Assembly: GCF_014645895.1 (NCBI RefSeq)
Contig: NZ_BMMP01000003.1
Coordinates: forward strand, 1-64,000
DNA: 64,000 bases
Direction: 5' to 3'
DNA from: Streptomyces daqingensis
GTDB lineage: Bacteria; Actinomycetota; Actinomycetes; Streptomycetales; Streptomycetaceae
In this document: piece after piece, positions 1 through 9,134 of the stretch
How positions within the stretch are numbered: position 1 is the stretch's first letter
How the letters are laid out: each line of letters begins with the position of its first letter
Notes under the pieces: generated by a model
Told to the model about the DNA's origin: nothing
The model's input: the letters and a program-made list of their open reading frames with translations, nothing else
Databases searched by the model: none
Translations under genes and position numbers: made by a program

Positions 1-27
1 GTACTAATAAGCCGAGGGCTTGACCAT
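1..27 (+). rRNA. 23S ribosomal RNA, 3' end only
   Basis: The first bases (GTACTAATAAGCCGAGGGCTT) match the conserved 3' terminus of actinobacterial 23S rRNA. The rest of the gene lies before the window. The exact 3' end is estimated within a few bases. A spacer of about 110 bp (28-140) separates it from the 5S gene; I see no tRNA in that spacer. Confidence 0.85.
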
Positions 28-140
28 TGATTGCTCGCGTCCACTGTGTCAGTTCTGAGGCAACAACCACACCACAAATAATTGCAGAGTGAGTGTGTGT
101 TGCCGATATAGGTTTCCACCACCCGGTGTGGTGGTGGTGT

Positions 141-260
141 GTTTCGGTGGTCATAGCGTGAGGGAAACGCCCGGTTACATTCCGAACCCGGAAGCTAAGC
201 CTTACAGCGCCGATGGTACTGCATGCGGGAGCGTGTGGGAGAGTAGGACACCGCCGAACT
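141..260 (+). rRNA. rrf: 5S ribosomal RNA
   Basis: The sequence from GTTTCGGTGG to CCGCCGAACT is the typical 5S rRNA of Streptomyces. It holds the conserved internal stretch around CCCGGTTACATTCCGAACCC, and its 5' and 3' ends pair as helix I. Length is about 120 nt. It closes the rRNA operon whose 23S end starts the window. Ends are uncertain by a base or two. Confidence 0.95.
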
Positions 261-269
261 ATTCTTATG

Positions 270-322
270 GGCCCGTGGCCTGCAGCGTGCATGCGCTGTG
301 GGTCACGGGCTTTCTTGTTTTT
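270..322 (+). terminator. rRNA operon terminator
   Basis: GCCCGTG at 271 pairs with CACGGGC ending at 310 in a GC-rich hairpin with a partly paired middle (CAGCG/CGCTG). It is followed at once by a T-rich run (TTTCTTGTTTTTC). It sits 10 bases after the 5S gene, and it is one of the few hairpins in this window with a clear T tract. Confidence 0.9.
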
Positions 323-385
323 CTGGAAAGTCATTTGTGCGGCGCGGCAGAATGAAATGCGGTAACCGCAGACAGGAGTCACCCG

Positions 386-1906
386 ATGTCCACGAATTCG
401 CCCGACGACCGAGCTGAGGGTCGTCCCAGCCAACCCGGTTCGGGCCGCGGCGAGGACCGGCCTCGAGGCGGCCGGCAGGACGGCAGGGACGATCGCCGGG
501 GCCGGGGCGACAGCTCGCGGCGTGAACGGAGCGATCGGGACCGACCGCGCAGTGGTGGCCGGGACGGGGACAGGGGCCGTAGGAGCGGTGGTGGTCCGCG
601 CCGCAGTGACGACCGCCGCGGTGACGACCGCCGTAGCGACGACCGGCGTAGCGACGACCGGCGTGGTGGCTTCCGTCGGGATCAGGGTGACCGGCCGTCG
701 TATCGGGACCGGGATCGCGACCGGGACAGCCGTGGCGACAGGGACGACCGTCGTGGCGGCGGCCGCTCCGGTGGTGGCCGCTTCGGAGACAAGCGTCCGG
801 ACGCCGGCAGGTCCGAGGGCCGTCGGTACGGCGGCGAGAGGCGGTCCGAGCAGCGGCGGGACGACCGTCTGCGGGGGCCTCGTCGCGATGAGCGGGGACC
901 GCGCCGCGACGATGAGCAGGGTGGCGGCAGGCGTCCGTACGGACAGGGCGGTGGCCGTGGCCGGGACGAGCGGGAGCGTGGGGGGTTCCGTGGTCGGCGC
1001 GACGACCGCGGTCGCGACGACCGCGGCGGTCCTCCGCGCAGGCCGGGCCGTGAGCGCGGGGACCGGCGTGACGAGCGCAGGGACGACCGGCGCGACGACC
1101 GCCGGCAGGACCGGGAGCCGCTGAAGCGGCTGCCGATCGACGAGGACGTCACGGGAGCCGAGCTCGACAAGGACGTCCGGCAGGAGCTGATGAGCCTGCC
1201 CAAGACGCTGGCCGAGGACGTCGCCAAGAACCTGGTGATGGTGGCGAAGCTGCTCGACGAGGACCCCGAAGCGGCGTACGGCTACGCGAAGGTCGCTTTG
1301 AGGCTGGCCTCGCGGGTGCCGTCCGTACGGGAGGCCGCGGGCTTCGCCGCGTACGCGGTGGAGAAGTACGCCGAGGCGCTGGCCGAGTTCAGGGCTGCCC
1401 GTCGTATGACCGGTCTGCAGCATCTGTGGCCCGTGATGGCCGACTGCGAGCGCGGGATGGGCCGGCCGGAGAAGGCACTGGCGATGGCCGGTGAGCCGGA
1501 GGTGCAGAAGCTGGACAAGGCCGGGCAGGTGGAGATGCGTCTCGTGGCAGCCGGTGCCCGCAGGGACATGGGGCAGGCCGAGGCGGCTGTGGTGACGCTG
1601 CAGAGCCCCGAGCTGGCGTCCACTTCCCAGCAGCCGTGGACGGCCCGTCTGCGCTACGCGTATGCCGACGCGCTGCTGGAGGTCGGGCGCGAGGACGAGG
1701 CCCGTGAGTGGTTCGCGAAGGCGCTGGAGGCCGACCAGAGCGGCGCCACCGACGCCTCCGACAGGCTGGCCGAGCTGGACGGCGTGGAGTTCGTGGACGC
1801 GCTCGATCCGGATGCCGAGGACGACGACGCCTCGGAGACCGTGAAGGCCGTGCATGAGGAGGCCCGGTCCGAGCGGGACGAAGGGGCTTCCGGCGCGGAG
1901 AGCTGA
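386..1906 (+). CDS. TPR protein with disordered R/D/G-rich N-terminus
   Basis: A 506-residue protein starting at ATG 386 with CAGGAG as ribosome binding site. Residues 1 to about 245 are low-complexity and highly charged: Arg, Asp and Gly dominate, with RGG-like patches and a tandem DDRR[GS] repeat at 75-94. Residues about 250-465 are helical and Ala/Leu-rich with TPR-like spacing (for example YAEALAEFRAARR and GREDEAREWFAKAL). The last 40 residues are acidic. No catalytic motif is visible. The terminal Arg/Gly region resembles RNA-binding disordered tails, which with the rRNA operon next door makes an RNA or ribosome role possible; that is inference. Both ends are flanked by terminators, so it is probably transcribed alone. 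Confidence 0.8.
   Translation: MSTNSPDDRAEGRPSQPGSGRGEDRPRGGRQDGRDDRRGRGDSSRRERSDRDRPRSGGRDGDRGRRSGGGPRRSDDRRGDDRRSDDRRSDDRRGGFRRDQGDRPSYRDRDRDRDSRGDRDDRRGGGRSGGGRFGDKRPDAGRSEGRRYGGERRSEQRRDDRLRGPRRDERGPRRDDEQGGGRRPYGQGGGRGRDERERGGFRGRRDDRGRDDRGGPPRRPGRERGDRRDERRDDRRDDRRQDREPLKRLPIDEDVTGAELDKDVRQELMSLPKTLAEDVAKNLVMVAKLLDEDPEAAYGYAKVALRLASRVPSVREAAGFAAYAVEKYAEALAEFRAARRMTGLQHLWPVMADCERGMGRPEKALAMAGEPEVQKLDKAGQVEMRLVAAGARRDMGQAEAAVVTLQSPELASTSQQPWTARLRYAYADALLEVGREDEAREWFAKALEADQSGATDASDRLAELDGVEFVDALDPDAEDDDASETVKAVHEEARSERDEGASGAES
608..667 (+). repeat. In-frame 15-bp tandem repeat, four copies
   Basis: Four consecutive 15-base units, each beginning GACGACCG, at 608, 623, 638 and 653. They encode DDRRG, DDRRS, DDRRS and DDRRG inside the disordered half of the preceding protein. 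Because the unit is a multiple of three, slippage would change copy number without a frameshift. Confidence 0.8.
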
Positions 1907-1924
1907 CCGAGCCTGAGCCGAACG

Positions 1925-1970
1925 AACGACAAGGGCGGGACCTCCCCCGGGAGGTCCCGCCCTTGTCGTT
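1925..1970. terminator. Bidirectional terminator between convergent genes
   Basis: A perfect 22-bp inverted repeat (arms 1925-1946 and 1949-1970) with a 2-base centre. It lies between the stop of the TPR gene and the stop of desD, which face each other. There is only a short T-rich flank on either side, as is common in Streptomyces. Confidence 0.9.
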
Positions 1971-1972
1971 TC

Positions 1973-3778
1973 TCAGGCCGCGTAGCGGGCCAGAGGGTTC
2001 TCCAGGGTGCCGACGAGCTGCAGGGCCCCCGCAGGGTCCTGCAGGTCCACCATCTGCTGGTTGTTGCGCAGCTGGAGCCTGTTCAGGCAGGACAGGGCGA
2101 AGGACTCCGTGAAGAGGTCGTAGCGCTCGAAGCGGTCTGCCCGGTGCGGGGCGGACTTCTGGTAGTCGCGGACGCACTCGGCGACGGTCGACCAGAAGGT
2201 GTCCTCGTCGAGGGTGCCGCGGTCGGCGAGGATCCCGTTGAGGAAGCGCAGGAAGCAGTCGAAGACGTCGGTGAAGAGGGAGAGGACCTTCATCTCCTCG
2301 GGCACGTCCGCGCGGATGCGCTCGACCTCCGGCGGGAGCGGGGTGTCCTCGCTCATCACGGCAATCTCCTCGGCGATGTCCTTGAAGATCGCCCGCTTCG
2401 GTACGCCGTTCTCGTCGAGTACGAGGATGACGTTCTCGCCGTGCGGCATGAACACGAGCTCGTACTCGTAGAAGCAGTGCAGGAGCGGAGTGAGATACGT
2501 GTCGAGGTAGCGGCGCAGCCAGGTGGCGGCGTCGAGCCCCGACTGCTCGATGAGGGCCGAGGCGAACGAGGAGCCCTCGCTGTCGACGTGGAGCAGCGAC
2601 GCCATGGTGGCGAGCCGCTCTCCGGGGCCGAGGAGCGGGACCGGGCTCTCCCGCCAGAGCGCGGCCAGCATCTTCAGATACGGGGAGCCCTTGGGGGCGG
2701 CGGCCTCGTACGGGGCGGGGTGGTACCCGACCGCGGCGCATTCGCGGAGGACGGCCAGGCCGGAATCGCGGAGGACTTCGTCACCGGAGACGAGCTCGGC
2801 GAGCCAGTCGTTGATGGCGGGGGTCGCCTTCATGTAGGCGGCGGAGAGTCCACGCACGAAGCCCATGTTGAGTACGGACAGCGCGGTCTTCACGTAGTGC
2901 TTCCGGGGGTCGGAGGCGTTGAAGAACGTGCGGATGGACTGCTGCGCGAGGTGCTCGTCGTCTCCGTGCCCGAGGCAGACGAGGTGCCGATGGGCGATCT
3001 CGGCGGCGAAGGTGACCGACAGCTTGTTCCACCACTGCCAGGGATGGACGGGGATGAGGTAGTAGTCGTCCAGGTCCAGGCCCGCCTCCGACATGGTGGC
3101 GGAGAAGCGGCGCAGCGTGGCCGCGGAGAGCTCGGACAGCACCAGCTTGTCGTACCGGAGGTCGGCGGACGTGGTGAAGGTGGCGTGGCCGCGGTGCGCG
3201 GCGACCCAGATCAGCCGCACGGGCGCGCCCGCTTCGGGGGCGTAGGCGCGGTACTCGGCGACGTCGAAGCCCAGACGTCCGTTGTTCGCGACGAAGCAGG
3301 GGTGGCCTTCGGTCATGCCCGCTTCGATCTCCTGGAAGGCGCCGGAGCGGGCGAGCCGGCCGGCGCTCACCGGCGGGCGCGTCAGCTTGTACGCGGTGCT
3401 GGCCAGGGTGGAGCTGATCTCTTCGAGGTAGACGGGGAGGATCTCCTCGCCCAGCTTCAGCGAACTCTTGAGTTCGGTGATGAAGGCGAGGGCGTCCAGG
3501 GGGAGCTGGGCGCCGTCACGGTGGCGGGTGATGCTGTCGGCGTCGACCTGCCAGTGGTCCAGGGACAACTTCCGTGCGGAGAAGCGGTATTCGGTGGAGC
3601 CGTCGTCGCTGCGCACGGTGAAGCAGCCGTCGCCGTCCAGCGGCTCGGGGGTGAGCAGCCGTTCGTGGGTGAACTCGGCCAGCGCCTTGCGTATGAGCAG
3701 TCGGCCGGCTCGTTCCCAGTGCTCGGGGGTGAGGTGGGCCACGGCGTCGCGGGGCGTGAGGGCGGATGGGGTGGTCAT
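1973..3778 (-). CDS. desD: Desferrioxamine synthetase, NIS family (DesD)
   Basis: A 601-residue IucA/IucC-family NRPS-independent siderophore synthetase. In the desferrioxamine pathway it uses ATP to condense N-hydroxy-N-succinylcadaverine units into linear and cyclic trihydroxamates in the cytosol. Family landmarks visible are HPWQWWNKL near residue 245, KTALSVLNMGFVRG, and a C-terminal ferric-iron-reductase-like part with HGENVILVLDENG. I chose ATG 3778 because it overlaps the desC stop by four bases and has AGGAGGG upstream; the frame is open 19 codons further but without support. It is the last gene of the leftward desABCD operon and ends at the bidirectional terminator. Confidence 0.93.
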   Translation of the reverse strand: MTTPSALTPRDAVAHLTPEHWERAGRLLIRKALAEFTHERLLTPEPLDGDGCFTVRSDDGSTEYRFSARKLSLDHWQVDADSITRHRDGAQLPLDALAFITELKSSLKLGEEILPVYLEEISSTLASTAYKLTRPPVSAGRLARSGAFQEIEAGMTEGHPCFVANNGRLGFDVAEYRAYAPEAGAPVRLIWVAAHRGHATFTTSADLRYDKLVLSELSAATLRRFSATMSEAGLDLDDYYLIPVHPWQWWNKLSVTFAAEIAHRHLVCLGHGDDEHLAQQSIRTFFNASDPRKHYVKTALSVLNMGFVRGLSAAYMKATPAINDWLAELVSGDEVLRDSGLAVLRECAAVGYHPAPYEAAAPKGSPYLKMLAALWRESPVPLLGPGERLATMASLLHVDSEGSSFASALIEQSGLDAATWLRRYLDTYLTPLLHCFYEYELVFMPHGENVILVLDENGVPKRAIFKDIAEEIAVMSEDTPLPPEVERIRADVPEEMKVLSLFTDVFDCFLRFLNGILADRGTLDEDTFWSTVAECVRDYQKSAPHRADRFERYDLFTESFALSCLNRLQLRNNQQMVDLQDPAGALQLVGTLENPLARYAA

Positions 3779-4407
3779 CGGCTGGTCTTCCCTCCTCGTG
3801 CTTCGCATGCGGCCTTGAACTGGTCCCTTGTGCACATGCTCAGGTAGGCGTTCTTCTCGGGTTTGGCGAGGGTGCGTTCGACGCGGAAGCCGACGGCTTC
3901 GTTGAGGGCGTGCACCGCGGTGTTGCGTACGTCGGGCTCGACGACGACGCGTTCGGTGGCCGGGTCGGCGAAGAGCATGTCCATCACGGTGGTGATGACG
4001 GCGAGCGTGAACCCGTGCACTGGCGTGTCGGTGGGTGCGCAGAGGAAGTGCATGCCGACGTCCCCGGGCCGGGCTTCGTAAAGTCCCTTCAGCTCGACGT
4101 GTGCCGGGTCGTAGCGCTCCATGAGGAAGCGGGGCTCGCCCTCGTGCAGGCCGAGGAAGGCGTCGTGGTGCTCCGACGCGGCGATGTCCGTGAACTCCCG
4201 TTCGACGTCCGGCAGCTCGGCGTCCTGCAGCAGGTAGAAGGCCGACTTCGGGTGGGTGACCCAGCGGTGCAGGAGCGGGGCGTCGGCGGCGGGGTCCACG
4301 AACGTGAGGGCGAACTCGCCCAGTTCCGGGTCCTTACGGGTGTGTACGAGGGGCCGGTCGTGCGGGCTCTGCGTGCCGCCGGCCTTGTCGCCCGTGCGGG
4401 TGCTCAT
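3775..4407 (-). CDS. desC: Acyl-CoA N-acyltransferase (DesC)
   Basis: A 210-residue GNAT-fold acyltransferase of the RhbD/IucB type. In this pathway it transfers succinyl or acetyl from CoA to N-hydroxycadaverine, giving the hydroxamate monomers used by DesD. The siderophore-acyltransferase pattern is seen in [15 protein letters not shown] near the N-terminus and [15 protein letters not shown] in the middle. Start ATG 4407 overlaps the desB stop (ATGA), and its stop overlaps the desD start, so translation is probably coupled through the operon. Confidence 0.92.
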   Translation of the reverse strand: MSTRTGDKAGGTQSPHDRPLVHTRKDPELGEFALTFVDPAADAPLLHRWVTHPKSAFYLLQDAELPDVEREFTDIAASEHHDAFLGLHEGEPRFLMERYDPAHVELKGLYEARPGDVGMHFLCAPTDTPVHGFTLAVITTVMDMLFADPATERVVVEPDVRNTAVHALNEAVGFRVERTLAKPEKNAYLSMCTRDQFKAACEARGGKTSR

Positions 4408-5771
4408 GCTGTCGGTGCCTCCTTCCGGGTTGCCGGAGCGGTGTCCGGGGAGGTGTCCGCCACAGGGGCGGCGAAGTCCTGGAAGGCGATGGAGCGTTCG
4501 ACGGGGTAGTACTCGCGGCCGAGCAGCTCCCGGATGATGCAGGAGTTGCGGTAGGCGGCCATGCCCAGGTCGGGGGTGACGAAGCCGTGGGTGTGCAGTT
4601 CCGCGTTCTGGACGAAGATCTCGTTGCCCGGTGAGGCTCCGCTGTCGATGCGGTAGTCGCGGCGCACGTCGAACCGGCCCTGCTCGTCCCAGCCGATGAG
4701 GTCGGTGAGGGGCGAGAGGAACTCGGGTGTGCGGTAGCGGTAGCCGGTGGCCAGGACGAGTCCTTCGGCGGTGAGGGAGAAGTCCTGCTTCTGCTCCTCC
4801 TGCCGCAGCCCGAGGGTGTACGAGCCTGACCGGGGGTCGTAGGAGGCGTCCGTGAGCGCGGTGTTGGTCATCAGCCGTGTGGGGCAGGGGCCGCGACGGC
4901 TCTTCTGGTAGAGCAAGTCGAAGATGCCGTCGATGAGTTCGGTGTTGATGCCCTTGTAGAGGTTCTTCTGCGAGGCGTTGAGCCGGTCGCGCGTCTCGGA
5001 GGGGAGTCCGTAGAAGTAGTCCACGTACTCCGGGGAGGTCATCTCCAGCGTCAGCTTGGTGTATTCGAGCGGGAAGAAGCGCGGGGAGCGTGTGACCCAC
5101 GTCAGGTGGTAGTCGTGCCCGTCGATGTCCTGGAGGAGGTCGTAGTAGATCTCCGCCGCGCTCTGGCCGCTGCCGACGACGGCGATCGAGGACTTCTCCT
5201 GCAGCGCGGACTTGGTGTCCAAGTACCGGGAGTTGTGGATCAGGTCGCCGCCCAGGCCCTGGCAGGGCTCCGGGATGTGGGGCGGGGTGCCGGTGCCGAG
5301 GACGAGTCTGCGCGCGCGGTACGTGCGCTGCTCGTGGGAGGCGCTGTCGTCGGCGTGCACGAGGTACGTCCCGTCGCGCTCGTCGAACTCCACACGTGTG
5401 ACGCGGTGGTTGAACCGTACCGAGCTCAGCTTCGAGGCGGCCCAGCGGCAGTAGTCGTTGTACTCGGCCCGCAGGGGATAGAAGCTCTCGCGTATGTAGA
5501 ACGCGTAGAGGCGCCCGATCTCCTTGAGGTAGTTGAGGAAGGAGAAGGGGGAGGTGGGGTCTGCCAGGGTGACCAGGTCCGACATGAACGGCGTCTGCAG
5601 GGTGCTGTCTTCGAGCAGCATCCCCGAGTGCCAGTCGAACTCCGGCTTGTCGTCCAGGAACAGGCCGTCGAGTTCTTCGATCGGCTCCGTGAGGCAGGCC
5701 AGCCCGAGGTTGAAGGGGCCGAGCCCGATGGCGACGAAGTCGTGTACAGGGAGGGTGTCTTGTGTGGACAC
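4404..5771 (-). CDS. desB: Cadaverine/lysine N-monooxygenase (DesB)
   Basis: A 455-residue flavin-dependent N-hydroxylating monooxygenase of the IucD/PvdA/SidA family; DesB hydroxylates cadaverine with NADPH and O2. The N-terminal FAD loop is [11 protein letters not shown] (residues about 15-25), the NADPH loop is [14 protein letters not shown] (near 197), and the C-terminal [13 protein letters not shown] motif is typical of the family. Length is normal. It lies 39 bp after desA and overlaps desC by four bases. Lysine rather than cadaverine as substrate cannot be excluded from sequence, but the adjacent decarboxylase favours cadaverine. Confidence 0.93.
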   Translation of the reverse strand: MSTQDTLPVHDFVAIGLGPFNLGLACLTEPIEELDGLFLDDKPEFDWHSGMLLEDSTLQTPFMSDLVTLADPTSPFSFLNYLKEIGRLYAFYIRESFYPLRAEYNDYCRWAASKLSSVRFNHRVTRVEFDERDGTYLVHADDSASHEQRTYRARRLVLGTGTPPHIPEPCQGLGGDLIHNSRYLDTKSALQEKSSIAVVGSGQSAAEIYYDLLQDIDGHDYHLTWVTRSPRFFPLEYTKLTLEMTSPEYVDYFYGLPSETRDRLNASQKNLYKGINTELIDGIFDLLYQKSRRGPCPTRLMTNTALTDASYDPRSGSYTLGLRQEEQKQDFSLTAEGLVLATGYRYRTPEFLSPLTDLIGWDEQGRFDVRRDYRIDSGASPGNEIFVQNAELHTHGFVTPDLGMAAYRNSCIIRELLGREYYPVERSIAFQDFAAPVADTSPDTAPATRKEAPTA

Positions 5772-5810
5772 GTCAGTCGGTCTCCGGATCTGCGAGTGCG
5801 GGGCGGGTGG

Positions 5811-7391
5811 TCAGCCGGCGCGGCGGCTCAGTTCGGGGCCGCTCTGCGTGCAACGCAGAGTAGCGCCGCCGCCCCGTGCGGTGTTCCGTGCGGCTGACTG
5901 GCCGACCCCGCTCGTCAGGCCGTGGTGTTCGGTCAGGTGGCGGCCTGCGTGCTCGGCGATGAGGTCGAGGACGGCGGCGATGTCGGAGAGGGAGGTCTCC
6001 GGGTTGAGCAGGGTGAACTTCAGGTAGTGGCTGCCGTCCACGACGGTCGATGCCACGACTGCCTCTCCGGAGGCGAACAGGGCTTCGCGGGCATGCAGGT
6101 TGACCTCGTCGACGAGTTTGCGTCCCTCGGCCGAGTGCGGGACGTAGCGGAAGACGAGCGTGCTGAGCTGGGGTCGGGTGACGACCTCGAAGCGCGGGTC
6201 GTCGCTGAGGAGCCGCCAGGCTTCGGCCGTCCGGTCCACGACCTCGTCGAAGAGCTCTCCGATGCCGTCGGCGCCCATGATGCGCAGCGTCATCCACAGT
6301 TTGAGCGCGTCGAAGCGGCGGGTGGTCTGGATGGACTTGTCGACCTGGTTGGGGATGCTGTTCTCCGCGGCGCGCGCCGGGTTCAAGTAGTCGGCGTGGT
6401 AGGTGACGTGACGCAACGTGGTCTCGTCCCGGACGAGGACCGCGCTCGAACTCACCGGCTGAAAGAAGGACTTGTGGTAGTCGACCGTGACCGAGTCGGC
6501 CCGCTCGATGCCGTCGAGGAGGTGGCGCCGCCGGGAGACGAGGAGTCCGCAGCCGTAGGCAGCGTCCACGTGCATCCAGGTGCCCGCGCTCTCGCACAGG
6601 TCGGCGATCTCGGGCAGCGGGTCGATGCTGCCGAAGTCCGTCGTCCCGGCCGTGGCGACGACGGCCATCACCACCAGGGCCTCGCGCTCGCACTGTTCGA
6701 GCTCGGCGGCGAGGGCGGACGTACGCATCCTGCGGTCGTCGTCGCACGGCACGGTGATGACGGCGTCGGGACCGAGGCCCAGGAGCGTGGCGGCCTTCTC
6801 GACGCTGAAGTGGCTGCACTCGGAGGTGAGGATGCGCAGCCTGGGCAGGATCTCGGGCTTGCGCAGGGGGCTCGCGGAGTTCTTCTCCACGAGCCGGCAC
6901 GCCTCGTCGCGGGCGAGCAGCAGGGCCTGCAGGTTGGACTGGGTGCCGCCGCTGGTGAAGATGCCGTCGGAGGCGCGTCCGAAGCCGATGCGGCCGGCCG
7001 TCCACTCGATGAGGCGACGTTCGATGAGGGTGCCGCCCGCGCTCTGGTCCCAGGTGTCCAGTGAGGAGTTGACGGCGGAGAGCACGGCTTCGCCGAGCAC
7101 TGCCGGGATGACCACCGGGCAGTTGAGGTGGGCGAGGTAGCGCGGGTGGTGGAAGTAGACGGCGTCGCGCAGGTAGACCGTCTCCAGTTCGTCCAGTGCA
7201 GCAGCCGGGTCGCCCAAAGGCTCCTCGAGGTTCACATCCGATACGGCCGGGGCGAGTTGAGCCGGTTCGATACCCGTGAACGGGCGGTCGGCTCGGGCGA
7301 TCCGCTGTGCCACTCGCTCGACACCGGCCGTGAGGGAGAGCCGGTAGTCCTCCGCCGTCCTGTCGTTGAGCAGGTGTGACCTGCTGCTCAT
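5811..7391 (-). CDS. desA: PLP-dependent lysine decarboxylase (DesA)
   Basis: A 526-residue group II (aromatic-type) PLP decarboxylase; in des clusters it converts lysine to cadaverine, the first committed step. The PLP lysine is in VTVDYHKSFFQP near residue 307, preceded by HVDAAYG, whose Asp contacts the PLP ring. The usual length is about 480, so the extra C-terminal tail of roughly 30-40 Arg/Gly/Ala-rich residues is a local extension. ATG 7391 follows AGGAAGGA. An iron box lies 52 bp upstream, so repression by the iron-bound DmdR/IdeR regulator is expected. First gene of the operon. Confidence 0.92.
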   Translation of the reverse strand: MSSRSHLLNDRTAEDYRLSLTAGVERVAQRIARADRPFTGIEPAQLAPAVSDVNLEEPLGDPAAALDELETVYLRDAVYFHHPRYLAHLNCPVVIPAVLGEAVLSAVNSSLDTWDQSAGGTLIERRLIEWTAGRIGFGRASDGIFTSGGTQSNLQALLLARDEACRLVEKNSASPLRKPEILPRLRILTSECSHFSVEKAATLLGLGPDAVITVPCDDDRRMRTSALAAELEQCEREALVVMAVVATAGTTDFGSIDPLPEIADLCESAGTWMHVDAAYGCGLLVSRRRHLLDGIERADSVTVDYHKSFFQPVSSSAVLVRDETTLRHVTYHADYLNPARAAENSIPNQVDKSIQTTRRFDALKLWMTLRIMGADGIGELFDEVVDRTAEAWRLLSDDPRFEVVTRPQLSTLVFRYVPHSAEGRKLVDEVNLHAREALFASGEAVVASTVVDGSHYLKFTLLNPETSLSDIAAVLDLIAEHAGRHLTEHHGLTSGVGQSAARNTARGGGATLRCTQSGPELSRRAG

Positions 7392-7442
7392 GAACTGTCC
7401 TTCCTGACACGGACGAAACTGCACCGCACGGGCCGCGCGGTC

Positions 7443-7461
7443 AGGTAAGGCTAGCCTAACT
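7443..7461 (-). promoter_or_regulatory. Iron box upstream of desABCD
   Basis: On the minus strand the site reads GTTAGGCTAGCCTTACCT, with a perfect AGGCTAGCCT core and flanks close to the DmdR/IdeR consensus (TTAGGTTAGSCTAACCTAA). It lies about 50 bp before the desA start, where a repressor would cover the promoter. The rest of this gap up to 7671 is GC-rich with no recognisable feature. Confidence 0.85.
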
Positions 7462-7671
7462 CGAACTGGATCAGGGCGGCATGGGGTGGGTGCCTGAGTG
7501 ATGAAGATGACGTTTGCGCCGCGCACAGCGCTGTCGGCCGGCGGGGGCCGGCGGCGCGCACCGGAGCGCCGTGGACGGGTCAGCGGACGCGGCGGCCCGT
7601 GCGCGGCCGCGAGGAGGACGGACGGGTCGCCGGGTGCCAGGTGCCGGGGAGCGGGCCGCGGACGGGCAGGC

Positions 7672-8961
7672 TCAGTGCGTCCCTTCGTCCAGGACGCGCA
7701 GCACCAGCCCCGTCGCCGGTTTGGGGCCGAACGACGTGGACTTGCGGGGCATCGTGACGCCCTGCTCCGCGAGCCGGCGCACGGTCTCCTCGCGCACCGG
7801 CCGCATCAGCACCGCGGTGCCCCCGAGTTGGGCGGCCTTGCCGACGGCGGCGGACGCGTCGTGGATGTAGGCGATGTCCTGCGGGCGGTCCGGGACGCGC
7901 CACACGGACTCGAGCAGCGCGGAGTGCAGCACGGCCGCGTCGAGCTGCCGCCACTCCTCGGGGCGCCGCGCGTCCAGGGCCCGTTCCAGCAGAGCAGGTG
8001 CGGGGCGGTCCAGGAGGTGGAAGGTGCCGCTGCCGTCCGTGAGTAGGAAGGCGTTGCCGGGTGTGGAGCCGAGGGTTTCGAGCGCCTGGGGCAGCGCCTG
8101 CGCCAGCGGGGTCACGCGGAAGGCCTGTTGCGCGTCGACGGCGTCCAGCGCGCTCTTGAGCGGCAGCCGGGGCAGTACGCGGTGGATCGCCTGTACGCGC
8201 AGGGGGTAGCGGGCAGTGTCCACGAGCAGCACCAGGCCGTGGTTCCAGGGGGAGTCCTCACCCGCGGCGGCGCTCTTCGAGTGCTCGTCGCGCAGGCGCA
8301 GATACGTCGCCCAGCGGTGGTGGCCGTCCGCGATCAGAGCGCGGTGCTGTGACAAGTCGGCGTGGACCGCGTCGAGTTCGCCCGGATCCGTCACGGACCA
8401 CAGGCGGTGCGAGAAGCCGTCCTCGGTCGTGGTGGCGAGCAACGGTGCACGGAGCACGGCCTGTTCGATCACGGCTGTGGCGCCCGAGGCGGTGCCGTCC
8501 CCGCGGTACGAGAGCAGCAGTGGCTCCAGATTCGCGCCCGTACCGCGCATCAGGGCGGCGCGGTCCTCGACGACCTCGTCTATGACGCCCTCGTGCGGCA
8601 GCACCTTGCCGTCCTCGGGCGGGGACAGCTCCAGCGCGCCGATCAGTCCGCGCTGCAGCACGTCGCCGCGCCGCTGCTCGTAGACGTACAGCGCGGGCCG
8701 CGGGTCGAAGGCCATCACGCCCTCGGCCAGCCACTGGCGTAGCGTCCGGGCGGCCTTGGTCTGACGGGCGGACTCGTCGTCGGCCTCCGGCAGGATCAGC
8801 CGGACGATGTTGTAGGGGTCGGAGGTCTCCAGATCGCGCACTTCGTCGGGCCTGACCACGACGTCGTACGGCGGGGAGGTCACCGCGGCGAGACCGCTGA
8901 CCTTCCCCGGGGCGTAGCGCAGCCCGCGGAAGGGGGAGAGCCGGAGGCCGTCACTGGTCAT
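7672..8961 (-). CDS. DUF1015 family protein
   Basis: A 429-residue protein with the opening typical of DUF1015 (PF06245), FRGLRYAPGKV...SPPYDVV, and the family signature IADGHHRWATYLRLRDE in the middle. The function of the family is not established. The DGHHR motif suggests a nucleotide or phosphate-handling site, but this is inference. ATG 8961. It reads toward desA, but 280 bp and the desA iron box lie between, so it is unlikely to be part of the des operon. It is divergent from the HAD gene. Confidence 0.85.
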   Translation of the reverse strand: MTSDGLRLSPFRGLRYAPGKVSGLAAVTSPPYDVVVRPDEVRDLETSDPYNIVRLILPEADDESARQTKAARTLRQWLAEGVMAFDPRPALYVYEQRRGDVLQRGLIGALELSPPEDGKVLPHEGVIDEVVEDRAALMRGTGANLEPLLLSYRGDGTASGATAVIEQAVLRAPLLATTTEDGFSHRLWSVTDPGELDAVHADLSQHRALIADGHHRWATYLRLRDEHSKSAAAGEDSPWNHGLVLLVDTARYPLRVQAIHRVLPRLPLKSALDAVDAQQAFRVTPLAQALPQALETLGSTPGNAFLLTDGSGTFHLLDRPAPALLERALDARRPEEWRQLDAAVLHSALLESVWRVPDRPQDIAYIHDASAAVGKAAQLGGTAVLMRPVREETVRRLAEQGVTMPRKSTSFGPKPATGLVLRVLDEGTH

Positions 8962-9134
8962 CCCTGCATGCTAAGCCGGGGCGACCGCGGGGGCGGGGGA
9001 GGGTGCGTCCGGGCGGGACGGGATGATCGGGGGAGTACTGCGTGCCCGTGGCGTCCCCGACGGCCGGGCCGGTGCGGCCGGGGGACCGGCCTGGCAGCAA
9101 GGACCGTCGCAGGACCGTCGCGAGGAGAGAGACC

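Noticed and set aside
89..355. 88-codon open frame over the 5S gene
   Set aside because: It runs through the 5S rRNA and its terminator, so it is not a gene.
608..667. CRISPR-like short repeats
   Set aside because: They are directly adjacent, without spacers, and lie in frame inside a coding sequence.
522..1227. Open frames on both strands inside the TPR protein's N-terminal half
   Set aside because: They are by-products of the repeated GC-rich DDRR coding; composition is Ala/Val/Thr or Ser/Arg only, without ribosome binding sites.
2144..3847. 567-codon plus-strand frame opposite desD
   Set aside because: It mirrors a well-supported desD on the other strand; high GC removes stop codons in the antisense frame.
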